A program made the position numbers and the translations under genes. 64,000 bases of DNA from a virus: positions 62,001 through 126,000 of IMG/VR virus record IMGVR_UViG_3300008107_000003; one strand, 5' to 3'. The notes under the pieces are model-generated. The model ran no database searches, had not been told where the DNA came from, and saw only the letters and a list, made by a program, of their open reading frames with translations. Every line of letters begins with the position of its first letter. Within the stretch, counting starts at the first letter, position 1. This document shows positions 39,500 through 48,025 of this stretch, one piece after another.

Positions 39500-41117
39500 A
39501 TTCTGCTTTTTTCAATTCTGCAGAAGATGGTTGAGCAGGTTCTGCTGGTGGTGCTGCTTGTGCCATAGCATTTGGATCTTGTGCGCCCATTGCCATTGGA
39601 TCCATTCCAGGCATTCCCATACCTGCATCCATTGCCATTGGATCCATGATTTTCCCATCAGCAATTTCAGTTTCAATCTGACCTTGAATTTCTTCAATTT
39701 CAGTATCGGTTTGTCTCAATACTTGTCTCTTAATATATTCCATTGAGAAATATCTACCAACATAAGGATCCATAGCACCAAGAAGTGCTAAACGATCATT
39801 CATAATTTCGCTTTCTTTTAATTCATTGAAATAGTTATCTGCAATGAAATCATATTGAATATGGTTTTTAATTGCTTCCCAATCTTCAAGAGAAATAATT
39901 CCTTTGAGTAATAGTTGAGTTTTTAAAATATCATGGAATAATTCAGAGAATTTTTTACGCAAACGGTTAATAAATTTTTGAAATTTAATTTCATCTCTGC
40001 TAATTTCTGCTGATCTACCAATATTAAAAGTTTGTTCACTTTCTAATCTAGAATCTGGAACGTTGAGAGACTTATATAATTTTCTTTGGAAATATTTAAT
40101 ATCCTCTAGTTCTCCAAGATTTTGACCACCAGGAAGTGTAGTGATCTCAGTTCCTCTACCACCTTCGCGGCGAGGTAACCAGAAATCTTCAAGCATACTC
40201 ATGAACTTACGATCATCACGAATTTCTCCAGTTGATGCATCATACACAAGTTTATTTCTGTAACGAGACATTACATCGCGGAGGTATTGCTCTGCCTTTA
40301 CCTTTGGAAGATTACCTACATCGATGTAGAAAATTCTACGTTCTGGAGCACGAGATAATCTATAGATAACAAGACTATCTTCAATCATGCGAAGTTGGTT
40401 AACAGATTTGATTGCCTTATGCAAATGACTGATAACCATGTTTTTGTTGAGTTCCAAAATACCAGATGGTACATAGCAAATTGCATCAGGAGCAATCTTA
40501 ATTCCACTGCTATCTGAACCTCTAACTCCTTTGGTATTGTAAATATAATATTCTACAGTTTTTTGCGTAAAAACTTCTGATGGATCAACCGTAGGAATAT
40601 TTGGTTTGTTATCAATTTCTATAACTTTTCTAATCTTTCTTGGATCAATATAGCGAAGTTCAATAATTCCTTCTCCAGGTTTAGATGGATCAATTACTTT
40701 ATGGAAAAATAATCTTCCATCAATATACCAACGACGGAAAAGGTCATATGCTCTATTTTCAAAATCCAACAATTCTAATACATGTTGGAATTCTTCTCTA
40801 ATTAATTTTTTAATTTTATCCGATGCGTTTAAATTAGATAATTCAATACTGACAGGAACATCATCTAACCCACCGCAAATACTTTCGTTTACAATATCAT
40901 CTACTGCTTCATCAACTTCAGGTTGAACAGCCATGTCTCTATAACGAGTAATCAACTCCCATTCGTTTTTGACAGTTCCATCAATATCTACATACTGACC
41001 AAAGTAACCGCCAGCAACGATAGGAGTTGCTCCGTCTTGATTGTCCTTTTGAACGAAAGAAGGTCCCTTAGGAACCTTCTTTGCTCTTTCAATAGAGTAA
41101 CCAAACAAATTTGACAT
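39495..41117 (-). CDS. gp20: portal vertex protein gp20
   Basis: A 540-residue T4-type portal protein, similar in length to T4 gp20 (524). Recognisable parts are the wing/crown region with WELITRYRDMAVQPEVDEAVDDIVNE-type sequence (about 53-78), the RYIDPRKIRK segment, and the conserved stretch around SRYRNKLVYDASTGEIRDD used in gp20 surveys. The C-terminus is low-complexity Met/Ala/Gly/Pro repeats (MDPMAM, MGMPGM), unlike T4. It forms the dodecameric ring for DNA entry and head nucleation. Confidence 0.96.
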   Translation of the reverse strand: MSNLFGYSIERAKKVPKGPSFVQKDNQDGATPIVAGGYFGQYVDIDGTVKNEWELITRYRDMAVQPEVDEAVDDIVNESICGGLDDVPVSIELSNLNASDKIKKLIREEFQHVLELLDFENRAYDLFRRWYIDGRLFFHKVIDPSKPGEGIIELRYIDPRKIRKVIEIDNKPNIPTVDPSEVFTQKTVEYYIYNTKGVRGSDSSGIKIAPDAICYVPSGILELNKNMVISHLHKAIKSVNQLRMIEDSLVIYRLSRAPERRIFYIDVGNLPKVKAEQYLRDVMSRYRNKLVYDASTGEIRDDRKFMSMLEDFWLPRREGGRGTEITTLPGGQNLGELEDIKYFQRKLYKSLNVPDSRLESEQTFNIGRSAEISRDEIKFQKFINRLRKKFSELFHDILKTQLLLKGIISLEDWEAIKNHIQYDFIADNYFNELKESEIMNDRLALLGAMDPYVGRYFSMEYIKRQVLRQTDTEIEEIQGQIETEIADGKIMDPMAMDAGMGMPGMDPMAMGAQDPNAMAQAAPPAEPAQPSSAELKKAEF

Positions 41118-41144
41118 ACTATAATAAACCTAATTCCTCAGAAT

Positions 41145-41152
41145 TATTTATA
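41145..41152 (-). promoter_or_regulatory. late promoter TATAAATA of gp20
   Basis: A perfect late element on the minus strand in the 41-nt gap between gp19 and gp20, 28 nt before the gp20 ATG. Confidence 0.85.
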
Positions 41153-41158
41153 ATACCA

Positions 41159-41773
41159 TCAGATCTGAAGATTATTGTTTGTTGATGGTACACCAACTTT
41201 ATTCCAGTATTGAACTTGAAGTTCAACTGTAAACTCTTCAATAGCATCATTGCTACCAAAATCTAGATCAATTGCACTTACATTTGTTGGGAATACATTT
41301 ACAAACTGATATGTTGCTTTTGCATTTCCTTGGCGATCTAGTTGAGTAACACTCATGTTTTTGAAGTAACCTGAGTTTACATTTGATGATCCAGTTGCAC
41401 CAGTAGTTGCTGATGAAGCACCCAACCCAGCAATAGATGAATAGTTTTCATTATTTGCTTGGATTGCTTCAACCCATGCTTCAAATGAATTTCTTAGAAC
41501 AAAGTTAGTATCATTGAAAACTGTAATTGTCCATGCTTCAAATGTTCTGTCGCCTGCAATCTTAAGAGTACGTCCTCTAAAAGGAACCTCTACAACACCA
41601 AGTTGTGATGCTGGTAAATTTGCTGCTTTAACTAGAAAAGCACCTAGTTTTTTAACATCATCTCCAACACCATTAAGAACTGCTGGAAAATCAATGTCTA
41701 CTTGGAATAGATTAGGTCTTGCAAAGTCAGTAATGACTGAAGACTTAAAGGTATCGATTGTGGATCTTGCCAT
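41159..41773 (-). CDS. gp19: tail tube protein gp19
   Basis: A 204-residue tube protein, slightly longer than T4 gp19 (163). It has FARPNLFQVDIDFPAVL at the start, FRGRTLKIAGDRTFEAWTITVFND in the middle (T4 reads INVAGDRTFDDWTVTVMND) and FTVELQVQYWN at the end. A Ser/Gly/Thr insertion (about 117-132) explains the extra length. It stacks as hexamers inside the gp18 sheath. Confidence 0.96.
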   Translation of the reverse strand: MARSTIDTFKSSVITDFARPNLFQVDIDFPAVLNGVGDDVKKLGAFLVKAANLPASQLGVVEVPFRGRTLKIAGDRTFEAWTITVFNDTNFVLRNSFEAWVEAIQANNENYSSIAGLGASSATTGATGSSNVNSGYFKNMSVTQLDRQGNAKATYQFVNVFPTNVSAIDLDFGSNDAIEEFTVELQVQYWNKVGVPSTNNNLQI

Positions 41774-41806
41774 GGTTTTTGTCTCCCGTTAAATTTATTT
41801 GGTTAA

Positions 41807-44074
41807 TTACGAAGCAACTTCTTCAAATGCAATTCCAGTTCTGGTTGCAATGAATGTTAGGGTAATGTAGTTGATTGTTCTTGTTGGCTTGACATAAATT
41901 TCAGCATAGAACTCTCCTCTATCAACTGCATCAGGAGGATTATTTTCATCATCGCACTTAACTAGGAAGTCATAAACACCTCTTCTACCTTGAACATCAC
42001 GAAGATAAGGTTCAACAATATTTCTAAAGGTCGAACGAGTTGTTGCATCATTTTGTTGGAATAGTTGTTGCTTAGCAGCTGCCCCAATAGTTCTTTCTAG
42101 AATTAGGAATAGACGGCGAACGTTAATTCTGTCAAATGCTGACTGATAACCGAGCGCAGTTTTATCACCAAATAGGACGATACCTTGACCTGGGAAAGCA
42201 ACGATTGGATTAACTCTTGAAGAGTACAATCTATCTCTTTGTTCTTTGTTTGGTGAATATGCAAGTTTGATTGCATTCCTTAGACCACCTCTTTGGAAAC
42301 CTGCAGGTGAGAACCAAGCATCGGCTGTTTCGGTAGTCTGTACACAAAGACCAGCTACATCTCCATTGCAAGCAATATATCTGTAAGTATCATTATACTT
42401 ATCGTAGATGTACTTATAACCAGTATCAAATACTACATAAGAATTGCTTGGCAATTGATCGAAGAATTTGATCATATCTCTAGTGATCATTTCACCATCA
42501 ACTTTACCAAGTACATCTCCCGAGAATGGAGAAATGAACGCCATACAATCTTTTCTTGTATTAACAATATCAATAATCATATTTGCTTTAGCAAGTGTTG
42601 CTGGAAGATCAGCTGCACTTGGACCCATCAATAAGTAATCAATCTGCCAAACTTCAGGATCAGCAACTAAATTGTAAGCATCTGCAAAGTTTTGATTTGT
42701 TAATTCACTTGCTTGTGCTGGTTCAGCACCATTTCCTAAAGTAAATTTAATAGAAGGACCTCTTAAGGTATTAATGACCAATGAAGAATTTGCTGATTCT
42801 GGTTCAACTTTATATGCCGCTGCCGCTTTAATTAAATCAAATTTAACGTTAACTGCACTCTGACCCCATGCACCAGAGTCTGCATCTACATCAAATAAAT
42901 CAGAAGAAGTTAGATGCTTACCCCAATAGATATATTTTGAATTATTTTTTAATACATCTTTGTAGTAATTATTTTCACCTTGAGTTGATTTAGAATCAGA
43001 AGCTTTGGATACATAAGTCCACTTTTCTAAGAGTGTATTTGGTGTACCTGTAATTTTTCCATCACCATCAAGAACTACTACATGAAGTTCATCATTACGT
43101 CCACCTTTTGCAGCTGCAAACTGTGAAGTACCAGGGCGACCTGCAAGACTGATCCACTTAAGACCTGGAACTACTTCTCTGGTATCATATTCACGATCAA
43201 CAGAAGAGATTGTTACAACTGTGGATGAAGCATCTAGAATAGTGTCTGCAGCAGCGAATTCTGTTGGTGATGTTGGTAGAACATGTACAGTAAGTCTTCT
43301 TCTAACTGCAGTATAGTTAGCAGTAATAGATCCTTGTGTAATTGTTCCAGTTGCACCAATAACTCCAGAAATTGCGCTTCCAGATGGTCTAGTAATTTCT
43401 AATCTCTTTGAGATAGGATCATATGCAACAATGTTGACAGTCAATGCTCCAATAGTTGCCGCTCCTGGAGTAAGTGGTGCGGTTACGGTAACAGGATTTA
43501 AATCTAAAACGATGGAATAGTTGTATACTTTTCCTTGTGCTCCAGATCCAACTCCAACTAAATCTCCACTTGGAGATGCTCCAAAATCCCACTCAACAGC
43601 ACCTTGACCTGTTGGTGTTGAAAGAAGTAATACTTGATCAGGACCTGCATCAGTTGCATATACTCTTAAACTGTTACCCCAAACACCAGGAGTTCTAGCA
43701 GCAAAGTTGAAATTATTTGAGTTAGAAGTTTCAACGTTTGTCTCATAGTATTGGAAATTTTGAATTGAAGTATATGAAGTGTTACTATAGTTTGCAGCAG
43801 TTTTATAAAGTGTATTATTTGTTCTGATAACTTTTAGTGTTCCTCCATAGTTGAGAAACTGAGCTGCTACGAACCAATATCCATAATTAAAATTGTTTGG
43901 TTTACCAAAAGTTGCCAAAAGATTTTTTTCAGATGTGATTGTTACTACTTCGTTAATTGGACCTCTTTCAAAAGGTCCAGCAATAACTCCAACACTAGGA
44001 GTTGAGACATTAGTTACCGTAGTAAAGTCCCTCTCCTGAATAACAATTCCTGGTGAAGATTGAGATGCTGCCAT
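41807..44074 (-). CDS. gp18: contractile tail sheath protein gp18
   Basis: A 755-residue sheath protein (T4 gp18 is 659). It opens with SPGIVIQERDFTTV, includes GVIAGPFERGPINEVV, and ends in the conserved sheath domain with NVRRLFLILERTIG and GEFYAEIYVKPTRTINYITLTF. The middle region (about 150-330) holds extra beta domains probably exposed on the outer tail surface. A perfect late promoter precedes it. GGAG is near the ATG at 44074. Confidence 0.96.
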   Translation of the reverse strand: MAASQSSPGIVIQERDFTTVTNVSTPSVGVIAGPFERGPINEVVTITSEKNLLATFGKPNNFNYGYWFVAAQFLNYGGTLKVIRTNNTLYKTAANYSNTSYTSIQNFQYYETNVETSNSNNFNFAARTPGVWGNSLRVYATDAGPDQVLLLSTPTGQGAVEWDFGASPSGDLVGVGSGAQGKVYNYSIVLDLNPVTVTAPLTPGAATIGALTVNIVAYDPISKRLEITRPSGSAISGVIGATGTITQGSITANYTAVRRRLTVHVLPTSPTEFAAADTILDASSTVVTISSVDREYDTREVVPGLKWISLAGRPGTSQFAAAKGGRNDELHVVVLDGDGKITGTPNTLLEKWTYVSKASDSKSTQGENNYYKDVLKNNSKYIYWGKHLTSSDLFDVDADSGAWGQSAVNVKFDLIKAAAAYKVEPESANSSLVINTLRGPSIKFTLGNGAEPAQASELTNQNFADAYNLVADPEVWQIDYLLMGPSAADLPATLAKANMIIDIVNTRKDCMAFISPFSGDVLGKVDGEMITRDMIKFFDQLPSNSYVVFDTGYKYIYDKYNDTYRYIACNGDVAGLCVQTTETADAWFSPAGFQRGGLRNAIKLAYSPNKEQRDRLYSSRVNPIVAFPGQGIVLFGDKTALGYQSAFDRINVRRLFLILERTIGAAAKQQLFQQNDATTRSTFRNIVEPYLRDVQGRRGVYDFLVKCDDENNPPDAVDRGEFYAEIYVKPTRTINYITLTFIATRTGIAFEEVAS

Positions 44075-44114
44075 GTTTATACTCCTAGAAAATTTCCATT
44101 TGAGTTTCTAGTAA

Positions 44115-44122
44115 TATTTATA
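44115..44122 (-). promoter_or_regulatory. late promoter TATAAATA of gp18
   Basis: A perfect late element on the minus strand, 41 nt before the gp18 ATG, in the gap after the zinc-finger gene. Confidence 0.85.
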
Positions 44123-44162
44123 AATTGATTTATTTCAAATGGGGAAACAGTGCGTGAACATA

Positions 44163-44393
44163 TTACCAGTCAGGATATTCCCACTTATCAAATACTGCAG
44201 TGGTGATTCTACTTACAGTTATTCTTTTAATAGTACATTTTTTGCACTCATATGAATATGCTGATGGATATGATCCTCTGTCTTTTCTAGTCAAATAAAA
44301 ATCTTCTAATAAGTTTTTTGTTTGACCACAAATTCTACATTGACGGTCAACAAATAAAAGATGTTCTAAATTTATTTGACTGAATAAATCCAT
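44163..44393 (-). CDS. small zinc-finger protein next to terminase (76 aa)
   Basis: Start at 44393 (MDLFSQINLEHL), sharing a base with the gp17 stop (TAATG); a GGGA lies upstream. It has two CxxC pairs: C19/C22 (CRICG) and C50/C53 (CKKC), separated by a basic aromatic stretch. This zinc-ribbon plan resembles the N-terminal part of phage HNH proteins, but the HNH residues are missing. The role is unknown; it could be a terminase accessory. Confidence 0.7.
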   Translation of the reverse strand: MDLFSQINLEHLLFVDRQCRICGQTKNLLEDFYLTRKDRGSYPSAYSYECKKCTIKRITVSRITTAVFDKWEYPDW

Positions 44394-46045
44394 TACTGAT
44401 ATTCCCACATAAATGCTCTATCTCCATATTCATCTACATGCCAAATTTCACCATCATCATCTACAAAAGTTTGTTGATCGGTTAATCCATCATCAATAAA
44501 TCCAAATGGAGACATGTCAGCTTCAATTGCTTCTCTTTGCTCCTCATAAATTCTTTGACGAACATCATTACTGGTCATCTCTTTAAAGTATGGTTGAGTT
44601 GCCAACCAAGAAAAGATAACTAAACACATTGCTAAATCGTCATTACAACCATCTTCTGCTTCAAATCCTTGACCTTTTTGGATAAATGTAGTCAGCTCAC
44701 TAATTACATCGTAATCATTTACGATTAATTTATCCTCTTCAATTAGTGCTTTTAAATTTGAGCAACCATATTTTTTGACCGCAGTTGTCATGCGAACTCC
44801 TAAAGTTGCTTTCTTACCACTAAATCCCGATCCAACAATTTGTCCTGCTCTACCTCTCATAGAACACATCAATAAATTCTCATACTCCAATTCATATTGT
44901 AAGATATCCGCCACTTGCCCACCAATATCATTTACTTCTACAAGAATATATGCTTTATTATAATTTAATGCTGTTTTATGAATTATGCTTGGAAATAAAA
45001 TTGGTTTAATTTCATTGTTCTTATATTTTGCTACAACACGATAAGGTATATCTGTAATATCAATAACAGTAAATGCACTGTAATCATTTGATAGACCTCT
45101 TGACACATCCACCGTAATCATGTATTGTCTATCTTCTATGGAATGTTGATACACATCCAATCCTGCATTAGAAACTACAGGATCCTCATATACCATCAAT
45201 CTAAGCTTAGATGCAGAAATTAGTGTATCAACAGATCCAAGGAATTCACATTCAAACTCAACTCTAAACTGTTGCTCTGAAGTATTTTTAATTGTTTGTT
45301 CTTTCCAAGCAGCATCTCTACCTGGGACTTCACTCCAATGAACTTCAGTATTTACATATTCATTCTTACCTCTTTCAGCATCATGCCAAAGTTTATAGAA
45401 CATATTCATACCATGTGGGGTAGAAATAATAATTACTTTGGTTGATTTACCAGATGAGATTGTAGGATATACTGAACTGAAAAATTGTTCTGCAATATTT
45501 GATGGAACGAATGCAAATTCGTCCAAGAAAATAATGTTGAATGACATTCCTCGGACAGCAGATGCTGATGTTGAAGCAGCAAGAATTTTAGATCCATTTT
45601 CTAATTCAACGGATCCTTTATTCCAAGAAACAATTCCTTGCTGTAACCATTTCGGCAAATTTTCATAAGATAACTGTAAACGTCCTAGCATCTCTCTAGC
45701 AGTAGCTGCTTTGTTTGCTAAGATAGCAATATTTACATTATCATAAAAAAGAGAATACCATAGTAGGTAAGAAGTTACAATTGTAGATTTTCCTGACTGT
45801 CTTGGTAACTTACAAATATTAAAACGATGTTTATTAAATTTAGTAACCATTTCTTCTTGAAATGGGTACATATCAAATGGAACTAATCCCTCATCCAATG
45901 AGACAATTTTAATATATTTTTTAATAAAATATATTGGATCATTTTGGCAAGTCATAAATTCTTGCACCTGTTCCTCTGTAAATTCAATAGGAACATTTGC
46001 TTTCTTTAAATTAGGATTACCTAAGTAAATATCGTCAGGACGCAT
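44393..46045 (-). CDS. gp17: terminase large subunit gp17
   Basis: A 550-residue packaging motor/nuclease (T4 gp17 is 610). The ATPase domain has Walker A PRQSGKST (81-88) and Walker B IIFLDEFAF (171-179), with coupling motif IISTPHGMN soon after. The C-terminal RNase H-like nuclease starts with the catalytic Asp in VDVSRGLSNDYSAF (about 305) and has NDDLAMCLVIF near 480. No convincing Shine-Dalgarno is seen before the ATG at 46045. Confidence 0.97.
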   Translation of the reverse strand: MRPDDIYLGNPNLKKANVPIEFTEEQVQEFMTCQNDPIYFIKKYIKIVSLDEGLVPFDMYPFQEEMVTKFNKHRFNICKLPRQSGKSTIVTSYLLWYSLFYDNVNIAILANKAATAREMLGRLQLSYENLPKWLQQGIVSWNKGSVELENGSKILAASTSASAVRGMSFNIIFLDEFAFVPSNIAEQFFSSVYPTISSGKSTKVIIISTPHGMNMFYKLWHDAERGKNEYVNTEVHWSEVPGRDAAWKEQTIKNTSEQQFRVEFECEFLGSVDTLISASKLRLMVYEDPVVSNAGLDVYQHSIEDRQYMITVDVSRGLSNDYSAFTVIDITDIPYRVVAKYKNNEIKPILFPSIIHKTALNYNKAYILVEVNDIGGQVADILQYELEYENLLMCSMRGRAGQIVGSGFSGKKATLGVRMTTAVKKYGCSNLKALIEEDKLIVNDYDVISELTTFIQKGQGFEAEDGCNDDLAMCLVIFSWLATQPYFKEMTSNDVRQRIYEEQREAIEADMSPFGFIDDGLTDQQTFVDDDGEIWHVDEYGDRAFMWEYQ

Positions 46046-46067
46046 AAAATTAATAATTCTATACTAT

Positions 46068-46301
46068 CTATCCATTTACTTTCTTTAAATCTTTTTCTAG
46101 AGCATTCATAGTACCTAATCTATCTTGCCAGGTAGTCCCGCTAGTTGATCCTCTACATGGATTGATACAAGTATCATCTCCAAACCTATTGCAGACTAAT
46201 CCTGCAAGATCATGGGGATCCCCTTCTTTCCCCGTACCAGACCAGAAATGTTGCCCTCCGATCCAGCAAGCCCCACATTTAGGGCATGTTTTAGTATCCA
46301 T
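46068..46301 (-). CDS. Cys-rich zinc-binding small protein (77 aa)
   Basis: A 77-residue protein with six Cys: CPKCGAC at the N-terminus (C6, C9, C12), then C37, C45 and C49 (VCNRFGDDTCINPC). It has conserved GGQHFWS and DLAGLVCN stretches as seen in small proteins of many cyanophages. It is probably a zinc-ribbon protein. It is separated from gp17 by 22 nt. Confidence 0.75.
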   Translation of the reverse strand: MDTKTCPKCGACWIGGQHFWSGTGKEGDPHDLAGLVCNRFGDDTCINPCRGSTSGTTWQDRLGTMNALEKDLKKVNG

Positions 46302-46367
46302 TAAAAGTCCTACCAGAATTGGTGAACTTATTATATAGGTGGATATTGTATCTGTCAGCTACCAATA

Positions 46368-46784
46368 TTACTTTTTGCGTTTTGAATCCAACACTGAAAA
46401 ATCTTTTTTCTTAGTTCCCCCATCATATTCCCATGCATATCCTTCAGCAATCATTTGGTTATTGAGAGATGTTACTTCACTGTTGATAAACAGATGTCCG
46501 ATGATGCGACCATACTTCTCTGTGCTGTCTGGAAGTTCGGTCTTGATGATAATATCTTTAGCATCTTCTAATCTGTGCTTGAGCCATTCTTTCGATTCGA
46601 GACCGTATTTCTTTTCGTTTGTATCTGCTGTGCGACTTTCAGGAGTATCCACACCAGCCAACCTAATGCGCTTAGTGAGGCTGATGTCAAAACCCAAGTC
46701 AATATCAGCATCAATAGTGTCTCCATCTACTACCTTTAGAACTGATTTGATGCGGTAGATATAAGGATCTTTAATGTCTGTCAT
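46368..46784 (-). CDS. thermonuclease (Staphylococcal nuclease) family protein
   Basis: A 138-residue SNase-fold protein. VVDGDTIDADI (18-28) supplies the Ca-binding Asp, RIRLAGVDTPES (39-50) holds the catalytic Arg/Glu pair, and YGRIIGHLF (about 93-101) holds the second Arg. It cleaves RNA or DNA non-specifically. No signal peptide is present, so it acts in the cytoplasm or in the virion. It is transcribed with the terminase region, and its start overlaps a small membrane-protein gene by 14 nt. Confidence 0.9.
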   Translation of the reverse strand: MTDIKDPYIYRIKSVLKVVDGDTIDADIDLGFDISLTKRIRLAGVDTPESRTADTNEKKYGLESKEWLKHRLEDAKDIIIKTELPDSTEKYGRIIGHLFINSEVTSLNNQMIAEGYAWEYDGGTKKKDFSVLDSKRKK

Positions 46785-46893
46785 TGTCTTTCATCTCTTC
46801 GTTAGCCATCCTTAATATATAGTAGATGACATATAAAGTGAATAAAAGACCACAACAAAGAATTATGAATACTCCCCAGGGAAAGTCGTTCAT
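46771..46893 (-). CDS. small membrane protein (40 aa)
   Basis: ATG at 46893 to TAA at 46771. The 40-residue product has one strong membrane helix (VFIILCCGLLFTLYVIYYIL) and a charged tail (NEEMKDNDRH). It lies 6 nt after the Lys/Gly-rich gene and overlaps the nuclease start. The function is unknown. Confidence 0.65.
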   Translation of the reverse strand: MNDFPWGVFIILCCGLLFTLYVIYYILRMANEEMKDNDRH

Positions 46894-46899
46894 ATCAAA

Positions 46900-47016
46900 T
46901 TATTTTTTCTTTCCGCCGTTCTTTGCTTTCTTAGCAGTTGCGTTTCCCTGATTTTGTTTAGAGTTCTTTTGACCTCCAGCAGTACCTTTCTTTCCTTTGT
47001 TGGGTGACTTAGACAT
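46900..47016 (-). CDS. tiny Lys/Gly/Asn-rich protein (38 aa)
   Basis: ATG at 47016 shares one base with the preceding stop (TAATG); TAA is at 46900. The whole 38-residue product is low complexity and strongly basic (MSKSPNKGKKGTAGG...GGKKK). It may bind nucleic acid or be packaged in the head, but only composition supports this. Confidence 0.6.
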   Translation of the reverse strand: MSKSPNKGKKGTAGGQKNSKQNQGNATAKKAKNGGKKK

Positions 47017-47996
47017 TAGCAGTTCCACGCACGTAACGACTTATTTATGCGTGAATTTGGGTCATTCGCAGTTTCCTTAGAAGTTAGCTTATCTTTCATA
47101 CCTCTCATTCGAGCACAAAACGACGCCCTGCGGGGATTTCCAACCTTCTTTGAAGGTGCTTTAAGGTCGCTTCCAGGATTGTCATCCTCATAAGATTTAC
47201 GTCCTTTTTCGTTAAGTCCTCCATTTTTGTTCTTACCTTCTGAACGTTGCCATGCTGCAACTTCTTCAATGTAATCACCAAAAGATTTCAGTTCAAATTC
47301 TTCTTCATGGTTGCTTCTGAGATACATTGCAGCAGCATTTAGATTATGAACTGCAAGTGCTAGTTTTGCCTGAACCCAACCAGGAAGTTGATAGTCTGGA
47401 GACTTGATTGTTTCTCTGAGCATCTTGATGTAGAGTTCGATCTCATCAAGTTGTCCAAGTGCCATCGCACCTTCATCATCTTTTTCAGTACCATTATTGA
47501 TTGCAATATGGTTCTCTTTCAATTTTGATGCTTTTCTCTCTGCTGCCTTCCTACGCATCTCTGCTTCGGATGGGCTCATTCCTTTTTCCGATGCTGCTTT
47601 ATGTGCTGCATCTCCAGCTGCTTTCACTCTTTCTGCGAATTTTGCCTTTGCATCAGACTGAGATTTAGCAACTTCAGAATTACTGATTGGTCCAGTTGGT
47701 CTGGATTGAATTCCACCCATTCGTGCTCTACGTGCATTACCACTAGATACGTTTTCTTTGATGGGATCTTTCTTTTTCCATTCTTTTTTGAGTTGTTTTT
47801 CCATACCTAGTAAGTGCTTGTAGTAATCGGGGAATTCTGCAATATGTTGAAGAGCAATACCGTATGCTGCTTTGTGATCAGTTACATGCTCACGTTCGAC
47901 AGTAGAACCGATTTCTGCCTGACGAATGACGTAATCAACATCAACACCATGCTTTTTAGCAATTTCCTGTTCGGTAGGTACTCTCTTCTTTGCCAT
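47016..47996 (-). CDS. DUF5661/DUF6321-like probable virion protein
   Basis: A 326-residue protein. The first 75 residues (RVPTEQEIAKKHGVDVDYV, then EREHVTDHKAAYGIALQHIAEFPDYY) resemble the DUF5661 module. The middle is Lys/Ala-rich (about 75-165) and followed by a helical region. The last 75 residues (NGGLNEKGRKSYEDDNPG, NPRRASFCARMRGMK, end RINKSLRAWNC) resemble DUF6321, seen in phage head-associated proteins. A KSFGDYIEEV stretch (near 238) resembles the capsid-targeting motif. Domain names are from memory. Confidence 0.75.
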   Translation of the reverse strand: MAKKRVPTEQEIAKKHGVDVDYVIRQAEIGSTVEREHVTDHKAAYGIALQHIAEFPDYYKHLLGMEKQLKKEWKKKDPIKENVSSGNARRARMGGIQSRPTGPISNSEVAKSQSDAKAKFAERVKAAGDAAHKAASEKGMSPSEAEMRRKAAERKASKLKENHIAINNGTEKDDEGAMALGQLDEIELYIKMLRETIKSPDYQLPGWVQAKLALAVHNLNAAAMYLRSNHEEEFELKSFGDYIEEVAAWQRSEGKNKNGGLNEKGRKSYEDDNPGSDLKAPSKKVGNPRRASFCARMRGMKDKLTSKETANDPNSRINKSLRAWNC

Positions 47997-48017
47997 GGTA
48001 ACTATTCTTCTATGTAC

Positions 48018-48025
48018 TATTTATC
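48018..48025 (-). promoter_or_regulatory. late promoter GATAAATA
   Basis: A 7/8 match on the minus strand overlapping the end of the 425-residue virion gene, 22 nt before the ATG at 47996. Confidence 0.6.
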
